A stretch of 64,000 bases of DNA from Pseudomonas sp. R-28-1W-6 (GCF_009799925.1 NZ_WELK01000001.1:310001-374000); one strand, 5' to 3'. Counted from the stretch's first letter, positions 37,111 to 46,472 are shown. Notes: generated by a model not told the origin, from the sequence alone. A program made the numbers and translations.

Positions 37111-38853
37111 ATGTCTGAAGTCCAGATCAGCGGCCGCAGCCTGGTGCACGGCAGGGGCCAGGGCCCCTGGCTCTGCGCCGATGTGGGCCTGAGCTTCTGG
37201 GGCGGGATCGACCCGCTCAGCGGCGAGGTGATCGATCGTCACCACCCGCTGAGCGGTCAATCGGTGGCCGGGCGCGTCCTGGCCATCCCCAGCGGACGCG
37301 GCTCCTGCACCGGCAGCAGCGTCATGCTGGAACTGATCCTCAATGGTCATGCCCCGGCAGCCCTGGTGCTGGCCGAGGCCGACGAGATCCTCAGCCTCGG
37401 CGTACTGGTCGCCGAGCTCATTTTCCAGCGTTCGCTGCCGGTGCTGTGCATCGGCCACGAGCGCTTCGCCGAACTGCCGCGCAGCGGCTTCGCCCGCCTC
37501 GACGGCGAGCACCTGCAGCTGTTCGCCCAGGCGCCGCAGACGGCCTGGCAGGCCGACGGCGCACGCGCCGTGGCGCCGGCCGCCAGGGTCAGACTCAGCG
37601 CCGTCGACCAGGCCCTGCTGGCCGGCGAACACGGCAAGGCCGCCCAGGTCGCCATGCAGCTGCTGCTGCGCATGGCCGAACTGCAGGGCGCCGACGCACT
37701 GATGGACATCAGCCAGGCGCACATCGACGGCTGCATCTACACCGGCGAGGCCTGCCTGCGCTTTGCCCGCCAGCTGCTCGACTGGGGCGCCCGCGTGCGG
37801 GTGCCGACCACCCTCAATGCCATCTCGGTCGACCAGCGCCGCTGGCGCGCCCTGGGCATCGACCCGGCCTTCGGCGAGCCGGCCAGTGCCCTGGGCGATA
37901 CCTACATGGCCATGGGCGCGGCGCTCAGCTACACCTGCGCGCCCTACCTGCTGGACAGCGCCCCGCAGCGCGGCGAGCAGATCGCCTGGGCCGAATCCAA
38001 TGCAGTGGTCTACGCCAACAGCGTGCTCGGCGCGCGGACCCTGAAATACCCGGACTTCCTCGATATCTGCATCGCCCTGACCGGCCGCGCGCCGCATATC
38101 GGCAGCCACCTCGACGCCGGCCGCCTGGCCACCCTGCGCATCGATGTGCCGGCCCTGGACGGCGCCGACGATGCCTTCTGGCCGCTGCTCGGCTACCACG
38201 TCGGCCTGCTCTGCAGCAGCTCCATCCCGGTGATCTGCGGCCTGGAGCAGAGCGGCGCCGGCAGCGACGAGCTGAAGGCCTTCGGCGCCGCCTTCGCCAC
38301 GACCTCGGCGGCACCGATGTTCCATATCGCCGGCATCACCCCGGAAGCGGCCGATGCCGCCAGCGCCCTGGGTGGCAAGGCGCCGCTGCGCCACCTGCGG
38401 GTCAGCCAGGCCGACCTGCTGGGCAGCTGGCACGAGCTGAACAACGCCAGCGAGCCCGCGGTGGAGCTGGTCGCCCTGGGCAACCCGCACTTTTCCTTCA
38501 GCGAATGCGCGCGCCTGGCCGAGCTCTGCCGCGGCCGCCACAAGCACGCGCAGACCGCCGTGGTGCTGACCTGTGGCCGCAGCATCTATGCTCAGGCCGA
38601 AGCCGCCGGGCATGTCGCCAGCCTCGAGGCCTTCGGCGTGCAGCTGGTCACCGACACCTGCTGGTGCATGCTCGACGAGCCCGTCGTGCCACGCCAGGCC
38701 CGGCGCCTGATGACCAACTCGGGCAAGTACGCCCACTACGCCCCCGGCCTGGTCGGCCGTCAGGTGCACTTCGGCAGCCTTGCCGCGTGCGTCGACGCCG
38801 CCTGCACGGGCAGCAACCCCCTCCACGTTCCGGCCTGGCTCGGTCGCCACTGA
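37111..38853 (+). CDS. Aconitase X fusion, probable cis-3-hydroxy-L-proline dehydratase
   Basis: The 580-residue protein joins a small AcnX domain (DUF126, about residues 1-135, with SGRGSCTGSSVMLELILNG) to the large AcnX domain (about 165-575, with CIYTGEACLRFA and GAALSYTCAPYLL). In many bacteria these are separate genes. Aconitase X of this type was shown to dehydrate cis-3-hydroxy-L-proline to pyrroline-2-carboxylate. Its place within a hydroxyproline transporter operon and the reductase at 45020 support that activity. The ATG at 37111 has GGAGA upstream. Confidence 0.85.
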   Translation: MSEVQISGRSLVHGRGQGPWLCADVGLSFWGGIDPLSGEVIDRHHPLSGQSVAGRVLAIPSGRGSCTGSSVMLELILNGHAPAALVLAEADEILSLGVLVAELIFQRSLPVLCIGHERFAELPRSGFARLDGEHLQLFAQAPQTAWQADGARAVAPAARVRLSAVDQALLAGEHGKAAQVAMQLLLRMAELQGADALMDISQAHIDGCIYTGEACLRFARQLLDWGARVRVPTTLNAISVDQRRWRALGIDPAFGEPASALGDTYMAMGAALSYTCAPYLLDSAPQRGEQIAWAESNAVVYANSVLGARTLKYPDFLDICIALTGRAPHIGSHLDAGRLATLRIDVPALDGADDAFWPLLGYHVGLLCSSSIPVICGLEQSGAGSDELKAFGAAFATTSAAPMFHIAGITPEAADAASALGGKAPLRHLRVSQADLLGSWHELNNASEPAVELVALGNPHFSFSECARLAELCRGRHKHAQTAVVLTCGRSIYAQAEAAGHVASLEAFGVQLVTDTCWCMLDEPVVPRQARRLMTNSGKYAHYAPGLVGRQVHFGSLAACVDAACTGSNPLHVPAWLGRH

Positions 38854-38873
38854 CTCAAGGGAGCCACAGCACG

Positions 38874-39539
38874 ATGTTCGACTACACCTTTCACTGGCAC
38901 ACGGCGCTCAAGGCGCTACCGGACATGCTCAACGGCGCCTGGGTGACCCTGGAGACCGCCGCCCTGTCGATGATCTTCGGCGTCCTCATCGCCCTGCTGC
39001 TGACGGTCATGCGGCAGATGAAAAACCCGCTGCTGCGCCACTTCGCCAACACCTGGGTATCGATCGCGCGCAACACGCCGTCGCTGTTCCAGATCTACAT
39101 CCTCTACTTCGGCCTCGGCACCTTCGGCCTGCATGTCAGTTCCTGGATCGCCCTGCTGGCGGGCATCACCTTCAACAATGCCGGCTACCTGGCGGAGAAC
39201 TTCCGCGGCGGCCTCAAGGCGGTACCCGACACGCAGATGCGTGCCGCGCGCTCGCTGGGCATGAGCGCGTTTCAGGCCTACCGCATGATCATCGTGCCGC
39301 AGCTGCTGCGCATCGTCTTCCACCCCCTGTCCAACCAGATGGTCTGGGCGGTGCTGATGACCTCGCTGGGGGTGATCGTCGGCCTCAACAACGACCTCAC
39401 CGGCGTGACCCAGGACTACAACGTGAAGACCTTCCGCACCTTCGAGTACTTCGCCATGGCGGCGGTGCTCTATTACCTCATCGCCAAGACCATCGTGCTG
39501 GCTGCACGCCTGATGGCCTGGCGCCTGTTCCGCTACTAA
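38874..39539 (+). CDS. Polar amino-acid ABC transporter permease 1
   Basis: The 221-residue inner-membrane protein has about five helices and the HisM-type permease motif EnFRGGLKAVPDTQMRAARSLGMSA (EAA-like loop, about residues 105-128). It is 21 bases after the aconitase X gene. With the second permease it forms the membrane channel of the transporter. Confidence 0.9.
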   Translation: MFDYTFHWHTALKALPDMLNGAWVTLETAALSMIFGVLIALLLTVMRQMKNPLLRHFANTWVSIARNTPSLFQIYILYFGLGTFGLHVSSWIALLAGITFNNAGYLAENFRGGLKAVPDTQMRAARSLGMSAFQAYRMIIVPQLLRIVFHPLSNQMVWAVLMTSLGVIVGLNNDLTGVTQDYNVKTFRTFEYFAMAAVLYYLIAKTIVLAARLMAWRLFRY

Positions 39540-39551
39540 GGGAGGCCAGAC

Positions 39552-40202
39552 ATGTTGACCACCAGCCTCACCTCCAACGACCTGCTGTTCATGCTCAACG
39601 GTGCCTGGGTAACGCTGCAGCTGACCGCTGCCGCCATGCTCATCGGCACCCTGGCCGGCGTCGTCTTCGGCCTGGTGCGCGCCTCCGCGCCGCGCCTCAG
39701 CCTGCCGCTGGCCTGGCTGCTGGACGTGTTCCGCAGCGTGCCGCTGCTGATCCAGTTCGTCCTGTTCAACTCGATGAAGAGCATCGCCGGGCTCGACATC
39801 AGCGCCTTCACCGTCGGCTGCGTGGTGCTGGGCGTCTACTGCGCCGCCTTCTGCACCGAGATCGTGCGCAGCGGCATCCTGGCGGTGTCGCCCAACGTAC
39901 GCCGCGCCGCCCGCTCGCTGGGCATGAACTACTGGCAGGACCTGCGCTACATCGTGCTGCCGCTCGCCACCCGCGTGGCCTTCCCCGGCTGGCTGAACCT
40001 GGTGCTGTCGGTGATGAAGGATACGGCGCTGGTCATGTGGATCGGCATCATCGAGCTGCTGCGTGCCTCGCAGACCGTGGTTACGCGCATTCAGGAGCCG
40101 CTGCTGGTGCTGTGCATCGCCGGCCTCATCTATTACGTCATGAGCCTGGTCGTGGCCCGCCTCGGCAGCCGGCTGGAAAAAAGGTGGCAGGAAAATGATT
40201 GA
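39552..40202 (+). CDS. Polar amino-acid ABC transporter permease 2
   Basis: The 216-residue permease carries RSGILAVSPNVRRAARSLGM in the cytoplasmic loop that contacts the ATPase and DVFRSVPLLIQF typical of PAAT permeases. It is 13 bases after permease 1 and overlaps the ATPase gene by eight bases, a tight operon arrangement. Confidence 0.9.
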   Translation: MLTTSLTSNDLLFMLNGAWVTLQLTAAAMLIGTLAGVVFGLVRASAPRLSLPLAWLLDVFRSVPLLIQFVLFNSMKSIAGLDISAFTVGCVVLGVYCAAFCTEIVRSGILAVSPNVRRAARSLGMNYWQDLRYIVLPLATRVAFPGWLNLVLSVMKDTALVMWIGIIELLRASQTVVTRIQEPLLVLCIAGLIYYVMSLVVARLGSRLEKRWQEND

Positions 40203-40917
40203 GATCGACAACGTCCATAAATCCTTCGGCAAGCTCGAAGTCATCAAGGGTGTCAGCCTGACCGTGAACAAGGGCGAGGTGGTGTCGATCATCGGCGGCT
40301 CCGGTTCCGGCAAGTCGACCCTGCTGATGTGCATCAACGGCCTGGAACCGATCCAGAAGGGCAGCATCCGCGTCGACGGCACCGAGGTGCACGCGCCGGG
40401 TACCGACCTGAACAAGCTGCGGCAGAAGATCGGCATCGTGTTCCAGCAGTGGAACGCCTTCCCCCACCTGACCGTGCTGGAGAACGTCATGCTGGCGCCG
40501 CGCAAGGTGCTCGGCAAAAGCAAGGAAGAGGCCGAGGCCCTGGCGGTCAAGCAGCTCACCCACGTCGGCCTGGGCGACAAGCTCAAGGTGTTCCCCAGCA
40601 AGCTCTCCGGCGGCCAGCAGCAGCGCATGGCGATCGCCCGCGCCCTGGCCATGAGCCCGGACTACATGCTGTTCGACGAGGCCACCAGCGCCCTCGACCC
40701 GCAGCTGGTGGGCGAGGTGCTGGACACCATGCGCCTGCTCGCCGAGGAAGGCATGACCATGATCCTGGTGACCCACGAGATCCGCTTCGCCCGTGACGTG
40801 TCCGACCGCGTGGCGTTCTTCCGCAACGGCCTGGTGCACGAAATTGGCTCGCCCGACCAGGTCATCGGCAACCCGCAGAAGCCGGAGACCGCGGACTTCC
40901 TCAAGTCGGTGCTCTGA
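40195..40917 (+). CDS. Polar amino-acid ABC transporter ATP-binding protein
   Basis: The 240-residue protein has the Walker A motif GGSGSGKST (about residues 34-42), the ABC signature [15 protein letters not shown] (about 137-151), Walker [14 protein letters not shown] and the switch His in LVTHE. It energises the permease pair encoded upstream. All motifs look intact. Confidence 0.95.
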   Translation: MIEIDNVHKSFGKLEVIKGVSLTVNKGEVVSIIGGSGSGKSTLLMCINGLEPIQKGSIRVDGTEVHAPGTDLNKLRQKIGIVFQQWNAFPHLTVLENVMLAPRKVLGKSKEEAEALAVKQLTHVGLGDKLKVFPSKLSGGQQQRMAIARALAMSPDYMLFDEATSALDPQLVGEVLDTMRLLAEEGMTMILVTHEIRFARDVSDRVAFFRNGLVHEIGSPDQVIGNPQKPETADFLKSVL

Positions 40918-40969
40918 TAGCCCCTCGCCCTTCGCCAGAGGGGCGGGAAAAACCAAACAGGAGAGCGTG

Positions 40970-42007
40970 ATGCGTTCGAGCAAGGTCATCCATGTGGTCA
41001 GCTGCCACGCCGAAGGCGAGGTCGGCGACGTCATCGTCGGCGGCGTCGCCCCGCCGCCGGGCGCCACCGTCTGGGAGCAGTCGCGCTGGATCGCCCGCGA
41101 CCAGGTGCTGCGCAACTTCGTGCTGAACGAGCCGCGCGGCGGCGTGTTCCGCCACGTCAACCTGCTGGTGCCGGCCAAGGACCCGCGGGCGCAGATGGCC
41201 TGGATCATCATGGAACCGGCAGACACCCCGCCGATGTCCGGCTCCAACTCGCTGTGCGTGTCCACCGTGCTGCTCGACAGCGGCATCCTGCCGATGACCG
41301 AGCCGCAGACCCGCCTGGTGCTGGAGGCCCCCGGCGGGCTGATCGAGGCCGTGGCCGAGTGCCGGGACGGCAAGGTGCAGCGGGTCGAGGTGAAGAACGT
41401 GCCGTCCTTCGCCGACCGCCTGGACGCCATGATCGAGGTCGAGGGCCTCGGCAGCCTCAAGGTCGACACCGCCTACGGCGGCGACAGTTTCGTCATAGCC
41501 GATGCCCACAGCCTGGGCTTCGCCCTGAGCGCCGACGAGGCCGCCGACCTGGCCGCCACGGGCCTGAAGATCACCCGTGCGGCCAACGAGCAGCTGGGCT
41601 TCGTCCACCCGCTCAACCGCGACTGGGATCACATCTCCTTCTGCCAGATCGCCGCCCCGCTGGAACGCGTCGACGGCGTGCTGAGCGCCGCCAACGCGGT
41701 GGTGATCCGCCCCGGCAAGATCGACCGCTCGCCCTGCGGCACCGGCTGTTCGGCACGCATGGCGGTGATGCAGGCGCGCGGCCAGCTGCAGGTGGGCGAA
41801 CGCTTCGTCGGGCGCTCGATCATCGGCTCCGAGTTCCACTGCCGCATCGACAGCCTGACCGAGGTTGCCGGGCGCCCGGCCATCGTCCCCTGCCTGTCCG
41901 GCCGGGCCTGGATCACCGGCACCCACCAGCACCTGCTCGACCCCGACGATCCCTGGCCGCAGGGCTACCGCCTCTCGGATACCTGGCCGGTCGAGCCGAA
42001 GCCGTAA
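40970..42007 (+). CDS. Proline-racemase-family protein with a Ser-Cys active site, probable trans-3-hydroxyproline dehydratase
   Basis: The 345-residue protein belongs to the proline racemase superfamily, but the first catalytic Cys is replaced by Ser (PMSGSNSLC, Ser90), while the second is kept ([11 protein letters not shown], Cys256). Non-Cys-Cys pairs occur in hydroxyproline dehydratases and related enzymes. Next to aconitase X it is plausibly the trans-3-hydroxy-L-proline dehydratase, both giving pyrroline-2-carboxylate. An epimerase activity on another hydroxyproline is the alternative. AGGAG lies before the ATG; it is the last gene of the transporter operon. Confidence 0.75.
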   Translation: MRSSKVIHVVSCHAEGEVGDVIVGGVAPPPGATVWEQSRWIARDQVLRNFVLNEPRGGVFRHVNLLVPAKDPRAQMAWIIMEPADTPPMSGSNSLCVSTVLLDSGILPMTEPQTRLVLEAPGGLIEAVAECRDGKVQRVEVKNVPSFADRLDAMIEVEGLGSLKVDTAYGGDSFVIADAHSLGFALSADEAADLAATGLKITRAANEQLGFVHPLNRDWDHISFCQIAAPLERVDGVLSAANAVVIRPGKIDRSPCGTGCSARMAVMQARGQLQVGERFVGRSIIGSEFHCRIDSLTEVAGRPAIVPCLSGRAWITGTHQHLLDPDDPWPQGYRLSDTWPVEPKP

Positions 42008-42102
42008 CAGCTGTTTTCACGATTTGCCAACCGCCGCCTCGCCGGCGCGATCAACCGGGCCTAGGCCCAACCCATGGAAACAAGGGGTTATAACGACCCT
42101 TT

Positions 42103-42120
42103 ATTTTCGTATACGAAATA
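42103..42120. promoter_or_regulatory. GntR-type palindrome before the deaminase gene
   Basis: TTTCGTATACGAAA is a perfect 14-base palindrome (42105-42118) whose core is identical to that at 36189. It lies 30 bases before the deaminase ATG and just after a TTATAA promoter-like hexamer, a place suited to repression. Confidence 0.8.
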
Positions 42121-42147
42121 CTTTGACTCTGCCCAGGAGGCAACAGC

Positions 42148-43095
42148 ATGAACAGCAACATCTTCACCGGCACCATTCCCGCCCTGATGACCCCCTGCAC
42201 CGCCGAGCGCAAGCCGGACTTCGACGCCCTGGTGCGCAAGGGCCGCGAGCTGATCCAGGCCGGCATGAGTGCCGTGGTCTACTGCGGCTCCATGGGCGAC
42301 TGGCCGTTGCTCAGCGAGGCCGAACGCCAGGAAGGGGTGGCGCGCCTGGTCGCCGCCGGCGTCCCGACCATCGTCGGCACCGGCGCGGTGAATAGCCGCG
42401 AAGCCGTGTCCCACGCCGCCCACGCCGCCAAGGTCGGCGCCCATGGCCTGATGGTCATCCCGCGCGTGTTGTCCCGTGGCGCTTCGCCAGCCGCCCAGGA
42501 AGCGCACTTCGCCGCCATTCTCGAAGCGGCGCCGAAGCTGCCGGCGGTGATCTACAACAGCCCGTACTACGGCTTTGCCACCCGCGCCGAGCTGTTCTTC
42601 AAGCTGCGTCGCCAGTACCCCAACCTGATCGGTTTCAAGGAATTCGGCGGCGCCGCCGACATGCGCTACGCCGCCGAGCACATCACCTCGCAGGATGACC
42701 AGGTGATTCTCATGGCCGGCGTCGATACCCAGGTGATGCATGGCTTCGTCAATTGCGGTGCGACCGGCGCCATCACCGGCATCGGCAACGCCCTGCCGCG
42801 CGAAGTGCTGCAACTGGTCGAACTGAGCAAGCAGGCCGCCAAGGGCGACGCCGTCGCCCGCCGCCGCGCCCTGGAGCTGTCCGAGGCCCTCAACGTGCTG
42901 TCGTCCTTCGACGAAGGCTGCGACCTGGTCCTCTACTACAAGTACCTGATGGTGCTCAACGGCGACCAGGAATACAGCCTGCACTTCAACGCAACCGATG
43001 TGCTCAGCGACGCCCAACGCAACTACGCCGAGACCCAGTACAAGCTGTTCCGCCAGTGGTATGCCAACTGGTCGGCCGAACAGGACCTCGCCTGA
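42148..43095 (+). CDS. lhpC: Pyrroline-4-hydroxy-2-carboxylate deaminase (DapA family)
   Basis: The 315-residue enzyme has a DapA-type TIM barrel with the Schiff-base lysine in LIGFKEFGG (about residue 161) and the Tyr in VIYNSPYYG. In this context it deaminates pyrroline-4-hydroxy-2-carboxylate to 2-oxoglutarate semialdehyde. Dihydrodipicolinate synthase itself is less likely because of the neighbours. An AGGAGG-like site is near the ATG and a GntR palindrome lies upstream. Confidence 0.88.
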   Translation: MNSNIFTGTIPALMTPCTAERKPDFDALVRKGRELIQAGMSAVVYCGSMGDWPLLSEAERQEGVARLVAAGVPTIVGTGAVNSREAVSHAAHAAKVGAHGLMVIPRVLSRGASPAAQEAHFAAILEAAPKLPAVIYNSPYYGFATRAELFFKLRRQYPNLIGFKEFGGAADMRYAAEHITSQDDQVILMAGVDTQVMHGFVNCGATGAITGIGNALPREVLQLVELSKQAAKGDAVARRRALELSEALNVLSSFDEGCDLVLYYKYLMVLNGDQEYSLHFNATDVLSDAQRNYAETQYKLFRQWYANWSAEQDLA

Positions 43096-43234
43096 TCGCC
43101 GCACTTCGGCCGGATGCTCCAGCGCATCCGGCCGATCCGGCATGCCATAGCCAGGTTTATCGGCAGCTTGCCGAGTTCACCCGAACAGGCAGGGCCTTTC
43201 CCTACCTGCTCACAGGCCCCCACAGGAGCTGACA

Positions 43235-44818
43235 ATGCCCGCCACCACCGGCCACAACTTCATCGCCGGCGGCCGCAGCGCCGCCGGCGACATCATCCTG
43301 CAGAGCCTCGACGCCACGACCGGCGAGGCCCTGCCCTACAGCTTCCACCAGGCCACCGAGGCCGAGGTGGACGCCGCCGCCCGCGCCGCCGCAGCGGCCT
43401 ACCCGGCCTACCGCAGCCTGAGCGCGGTGCGCCGTGCCGAATTCCTCGAAGCCATCGCCACCGAGATCGATGCCCTGGGTGACGACTTCGTCGCCATCGT
43501 CTGCCGCGAAACCGCCCTGCCGGCTGCCCGCATCCAGGGTGAGCGCGGCCGCACCAGCGGGCAGATGCGCCTGTTCGCCCAGGTGCTGCGCCGCGGCGAT
43601 TTCCATGGCGCGCGCATCGACCGCGCGCAGCCCGACCGCAGCCCGCTGCCGCGCCCGGACCTGCGCCAGTGCCAACTGGGCGTCGGCCCGGTAGCGGTGT
43701 TCGGCGCCAGCAACTTCCCCCTGGCGTTTTCCACGGCCGGCGGCGATACCGCCGCCGCGCTCGCCGCCGGCTGCCCGGTGGTGTTCAAGGCGCACAGCGG
43801 GCACATGGCCACCGCCGAACGGGTGGCGCAGGCCATCGTCAGGGCGGCGCAACAGACCGGCATGCCGGCCGGGGTGTTCAACATGGTCTACGGCGGCGGG
43901 GTCGGCGAATGGCTGGTCAAACACCCGGCGATCCAGGCCGTGGGGTTCACCGGCTCGCTCAAGGGCGGCCGCGCGCTGTGCGACATGGCCGCCGCGCGCC
44001 CGCAGCCGATCCCGGTGTTCGCCGAGATGAGCAGCATCAACCCGGTGCTGGTGCTGCCGGCGGCCCTGGCCGCGCGCGGCGAGCAGATCGCCCGCGAGCT
44101 GGCCGACTCGGTGGTGCAGGGCTGCGGCCAGTTCTGCACCAACCCGGGCCTGGTCATCGGCATCGCCTCGCCCGCGTTCAGCCTGTTCAGCGCCAACCTG
44201 ATCGCCGAGATCGGTCGGCGCCCGGCGCAGACCATGCTCAACAGCGGCACCCTGCACAGCTACGCCAAGGGCGTGGCCGCGCTGCACGCCCACCCCGGCG
44301 TGCGCCACCTGGCCGGGCAGCCACAGGAAGGGCGCCAGGCCCTGCCGCAGCTGTTCCAGGCCGATGTACGGCTGCTGCTGGAGCACGACGAACTGCTCCA
44401 GGAAGAGGTATTCGGCCCGACCACGGTGCTGGTTGAAGTGGCCGACCAGGCCGAGCTATTGAAAGCCCTGGGCGCCCTGGGCGGTCAGCTGACCGCCAGC
44501 CTGATCGCCGAGGCCGCCGACCTGGAGCAGGCCGCCCCCCTGGTGGCGCTGCTCGAACACAAGGCCGGGCGCCTGCTGCTCAACGGCTACCCCACCGGGG
44601 TGGAGGTGTGCGACGCCATGGTCCACGGCGGCCCCTATCCGGCCACGTCGGATGCCCGCGGCACCTCGGTCGGCAGCCTCGCCATCGAACGCTTCCTGCG
44701 TCCGCTGTGCTACCAGAACTACCCGGACGCCCTGCTCCCGGACGCCCTGAAAAACGCCAACCCGCTGGGCATTGCCCGCCTGGTGGACGGTAAAAGCACG
44801 CGGGAGCCGCTGCTCTGA
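43235..44818 (+). CDS. lhpG: 2-oxoglutarate semialdehyde dehydrogenase
   Basis: This 527-residue NAD(P)-dependent aldehyde dehydrogenase has the catalytic Cys in GCGQFCTNPG (about residue 300) and the general-base Glu in FAEMSSINP (about residue 263). It oxidises 2-oxoglutarate semialdehyde to 2-oxoglutarate, the last step of 4-hydroxyproline degradation. The gene is 139 bases after the deaminase and before a strong terminator, so the two probably share a transcript. Confidence 0.9.
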   Translation: MPATTGHNFIAGGRSAAGDIILQSLDATTGEALPYSFHQATEAEVDAAARAAAAAYPAYRSLSAVRRAEFLEAIATEIDALGDDFVAIVCRETALPAARIQGERGRTSGQMRLFAQVLRRGDFHGARIDRAQPDRSPLPRPDLRQCQLGVGPVAVFGASNFPLAFSTAGGDTAAALAAGCPVVFKAHSGHMATAERVAQAIVRAAQQTGMPAGVFNMVYGGGVGEWLVKHPAIQAVGFTGSLKGGRALCDMAAARPQPIPVFAEMSSINPVLVLPAALAARGEQIARELADSVVQGCGQFCTNPGLVIGIASPAFSLFSANLIAEIGRRPAQTMLNSGTLHSYAKGVAALHAHPGVRHLAGQPQEGRQALPQLFQADVRLLLEHDELLQEEVFGPTTVLVEVADQAELLKALGALGGQLTASLIAEAADLEQAAPLVALLEHKAGRLLLNGYPTGVEVCDAMVHGGPYPATSDARGTSVGSLAIERFLRPLCYQNYPDALLPDALKNANPLGIARLVDGKSTREPLL

Positions 44819-44856
44819 TTCGTGTCGGCACGGATCGGTAGCTTCCGCACCCTTTG

Positions 44857-44881
44857 CCCCGGCCTTGCGCCGGGGTTTTTT
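44857..44881 (+). terminator. Rho-independent terminator of the hydroxyproline operon
   Basis: CCCCGGC pairs with GCCGGGG over a five-base loop and is followed by six T, 38 bases past the aldehyde dehydrogenase stop. Confidence 0.93.
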
Positions 44882-44915
44882 ATGCTGGTTGCCCGCCCGG
44901 TGTGGCAGGGGGCAT

Positions 44916-44928
44916 GGGGGGGGGGGGG
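44916..44928. repeat. Homopolymer of 13 G
   Basis: Thirteen consecutive G lie in the gap between the aldehyde dehydrogenase and reductase genes. Such tracts slip readily in replication and sequencing. No gene crosses it. Confidence 0.9.
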
Positions 44929-44944
44929 TTGGCGCTGAACGAAG

Positions 44945-44982
44945 CGAAGCCCAACGGCCCGGGTCCGGATCGTTGGGCTTCG
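44945..44982. repeat. Palindromic intergenic repeat (GAAGCCCAACG type)
   Basis: CGAAGCCCAACG and CGTTGGGCTTCG are perfect complements 14 bases apart, forming a 12-bp stem between convergent genes. There is no T run. It belongs to a dispersed type familiar in pseudomonads. Confidence 0.8.
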
Positions 44983-45019
44983 TCGCGGTGCGCCTCAAAC
45001 CAACCTGGCGGCGCCGCGG

Positions 45020-46027
45020 CTAAGCCAGCAACGCCAGCAGGTCCGCATGCAGCGCCTGCGGGATCTCCACCCCCTCAACCAGGCTGCGCGCCCGCGCCTC
45101 GTAGCGCCGCTGCGACGGCAGGCGCGCGCCCTGCCCCTGGATCGCCTCGAACAGCGCCTCGGCACGCAGCAGGTGCTGGCCGGCATCGCCGCCGAGGAAG
45201 CGCTGCGGATCGAAGGCGATGATCAGTTCGCCATGGAACGGCAGGCCCTTGCTGCCGGCATCGTAGGCCAGCGATTCGGCACTGGTCAGGTCGCCGATCA
45301 GCGGGCCGGCGATCAGCTCGACCATGGCCGACAAGGCCGAGCCCTTGTGCCCGCCGAAGGTCAGCATGGCACCGTGCTCCAGCACTTCGTTGGCATCGGT
45401 GCAGGGCCGCCCCTCGGCATCCACCCCCCAGCCCTCGGGCAGGGCCTGGCCGGCACGGCGATGCAGCTCGATGTCGCCGCGGGCGATGGCGCTGGTGGCG
45501 AAATCGAAGATAAACGGCTGGCCACCGGGACGCGGCCAGCCAAAGGCGATCGGGTTGGTGCCGAACAGCGGACGCTTGCCCCCGGCCGGCGCCACGTAGG
45601 CCTGGGTCGGGTTGCAGGCCAGGCCCACCAGGCCCTGCTCGGCCAGGCTTTCCAGCTCGACCCACAAGGCGGAGAAATGCACGCAGCGGTTGATCGCCAG
45701 GGCGGCGATGCCATTGGCCCGGGCCTTCTCGCACAGCACCGGCAGGCCGGCCAGGAAGGCCAATTGCGAGAAGCCGCCGTTGGCCTCGACGCGCACCACG
45801 GCGGGCGCCTGGTCGATGACCTGCGGCTCGGCATCGGCGACCACCTTGCCGGCCTTGAGCGTGGCCACGATACCCAGCAGGCGGTACAGGCCGTGGGAGG
45901 CGCAACCGTCACGCTGGCCGGCAACCACCGTGGCGCTGATGGCCTCGACAAACCCTTCGCTGAAGCCATGTTTACGCAGGATGGCCTGCGCCAGTTCGCG
46001 CGCTTGCGCCAATGTCAGTCGGATCAT
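45020..46027 (-). CDS. lhpD: Pyrroline-2-carboxylate reductase (Ldh2/DpkA family)
   Basis: The 335-residue product belongs to the malate/L-lactate dehydrogenase (Ldh2) family that includes delta-1-piperideine/pyrroline-2-carboxylate reductases; family segments LAINRCVHFSALWVELE and GGHKGSALSAMVELIAG are present. It should reduce pyrroline-2-carboxylate, the product of 3-hydroxyproline dehydration, to L-proline. GGGAG lies before the ATG at 46027. It converges on the aldehyde dehydrogenase gene. Confidence 0.85.
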   Translation of the reverse strand: MIRLTLAQARELAQAILRKHGFSEGFVEAISATVVAGQRDGCASHGLYRLLGIVATLKAGKVVADAEPQVIDQAPAVVRVEANGGFSQLAFLAGLPVLCEKARANGIAALAINRCVHFSALWVELESLAEQGLVGLACNPTQAYVAPAGGKRPLFGTNPIAFGWPRPGGQPFIFDFATSAIARGDIELHRRAGQALPEGWGVDAEGRPCTDANEVLEHGAMLTFGGHKGSALSAMVELIAGPLIGDLTSAESLAYDAGSKGLPFHGELIIAFDPQRFLGGDAGQHLLRAEALFEAIQGQGARLPSQRRYEARARSLVEGVEIPQALHADLLALLA

Positions 46028-46143
46028 GCTCGGCTCCCGTGATATCCACCGACTACAGTGGCCTGCGGGAGCCCTCCAGGCTTGATCGCTTTGCCATGTG
46101 CCCATGCCGAATTCGGCACAACCCGAACCCGGCCGCGCAGCGC

Positions 46144-46344
46144 TCAGTGAAAATGGCGGGCGACCTGCGGCGTCATCAGGCCGCCCATGGCGCCCAGCTC
46201 GGGAAAGTCGCTGACTTCCCGGTTCAGCCGGCGCTGCTCGGAATAATCCTCGATGGCCCGGCGAAAGCGCATGCGGCGCAGGTCTTCCTGCTGGCGGCGG
46301 GTGCGGCTGGCGGACTGTTGCTGGTCAGCGTGATGACGGGACAT
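46144..46344 (-). CDS. Small hypothetical protein
   Basis: The 66-residue product is Arg- and Gln-rich (RTRRQQEDLRRMRFRRAIED), soluble and without a signal peptide. I do not recognise a family. The basic helical stretch could bind nucleic acid. It lies between the reductase gene and the RpiR regulator gene, all on the same strand, so it may be part of the accessory block or of the backbone. Confidence 0.6.
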   Translation of the reverse strand: MSRHHADQQQSASRTRRQQEDLRRMRFRRAIEDYSEQRRLNREVSDFPELGAMGGLMTPQVARHFH

Positions 46345-46472
46345 GGCACGACTCCAGTGCGGATGCGGGGAGCATCAGCATGCAGCGCAGCCATGACGGT
46401 TTGCCGACAAGGCGGTGAAGATCGGGTGACGCCCGCCCCCAGGAGCCTGCCGGCTTGGGCTGGGCGCCCCGC

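Noticed and set aside
42148-43095. Annotating the DapA-family gene as dihydrodipicolinate synthase
   Set aside because: The setting between hydroxyproline genes and the downstream semialdehyde dehydrogenase fit the deaminase, and a GntR palindrome lies upstream.
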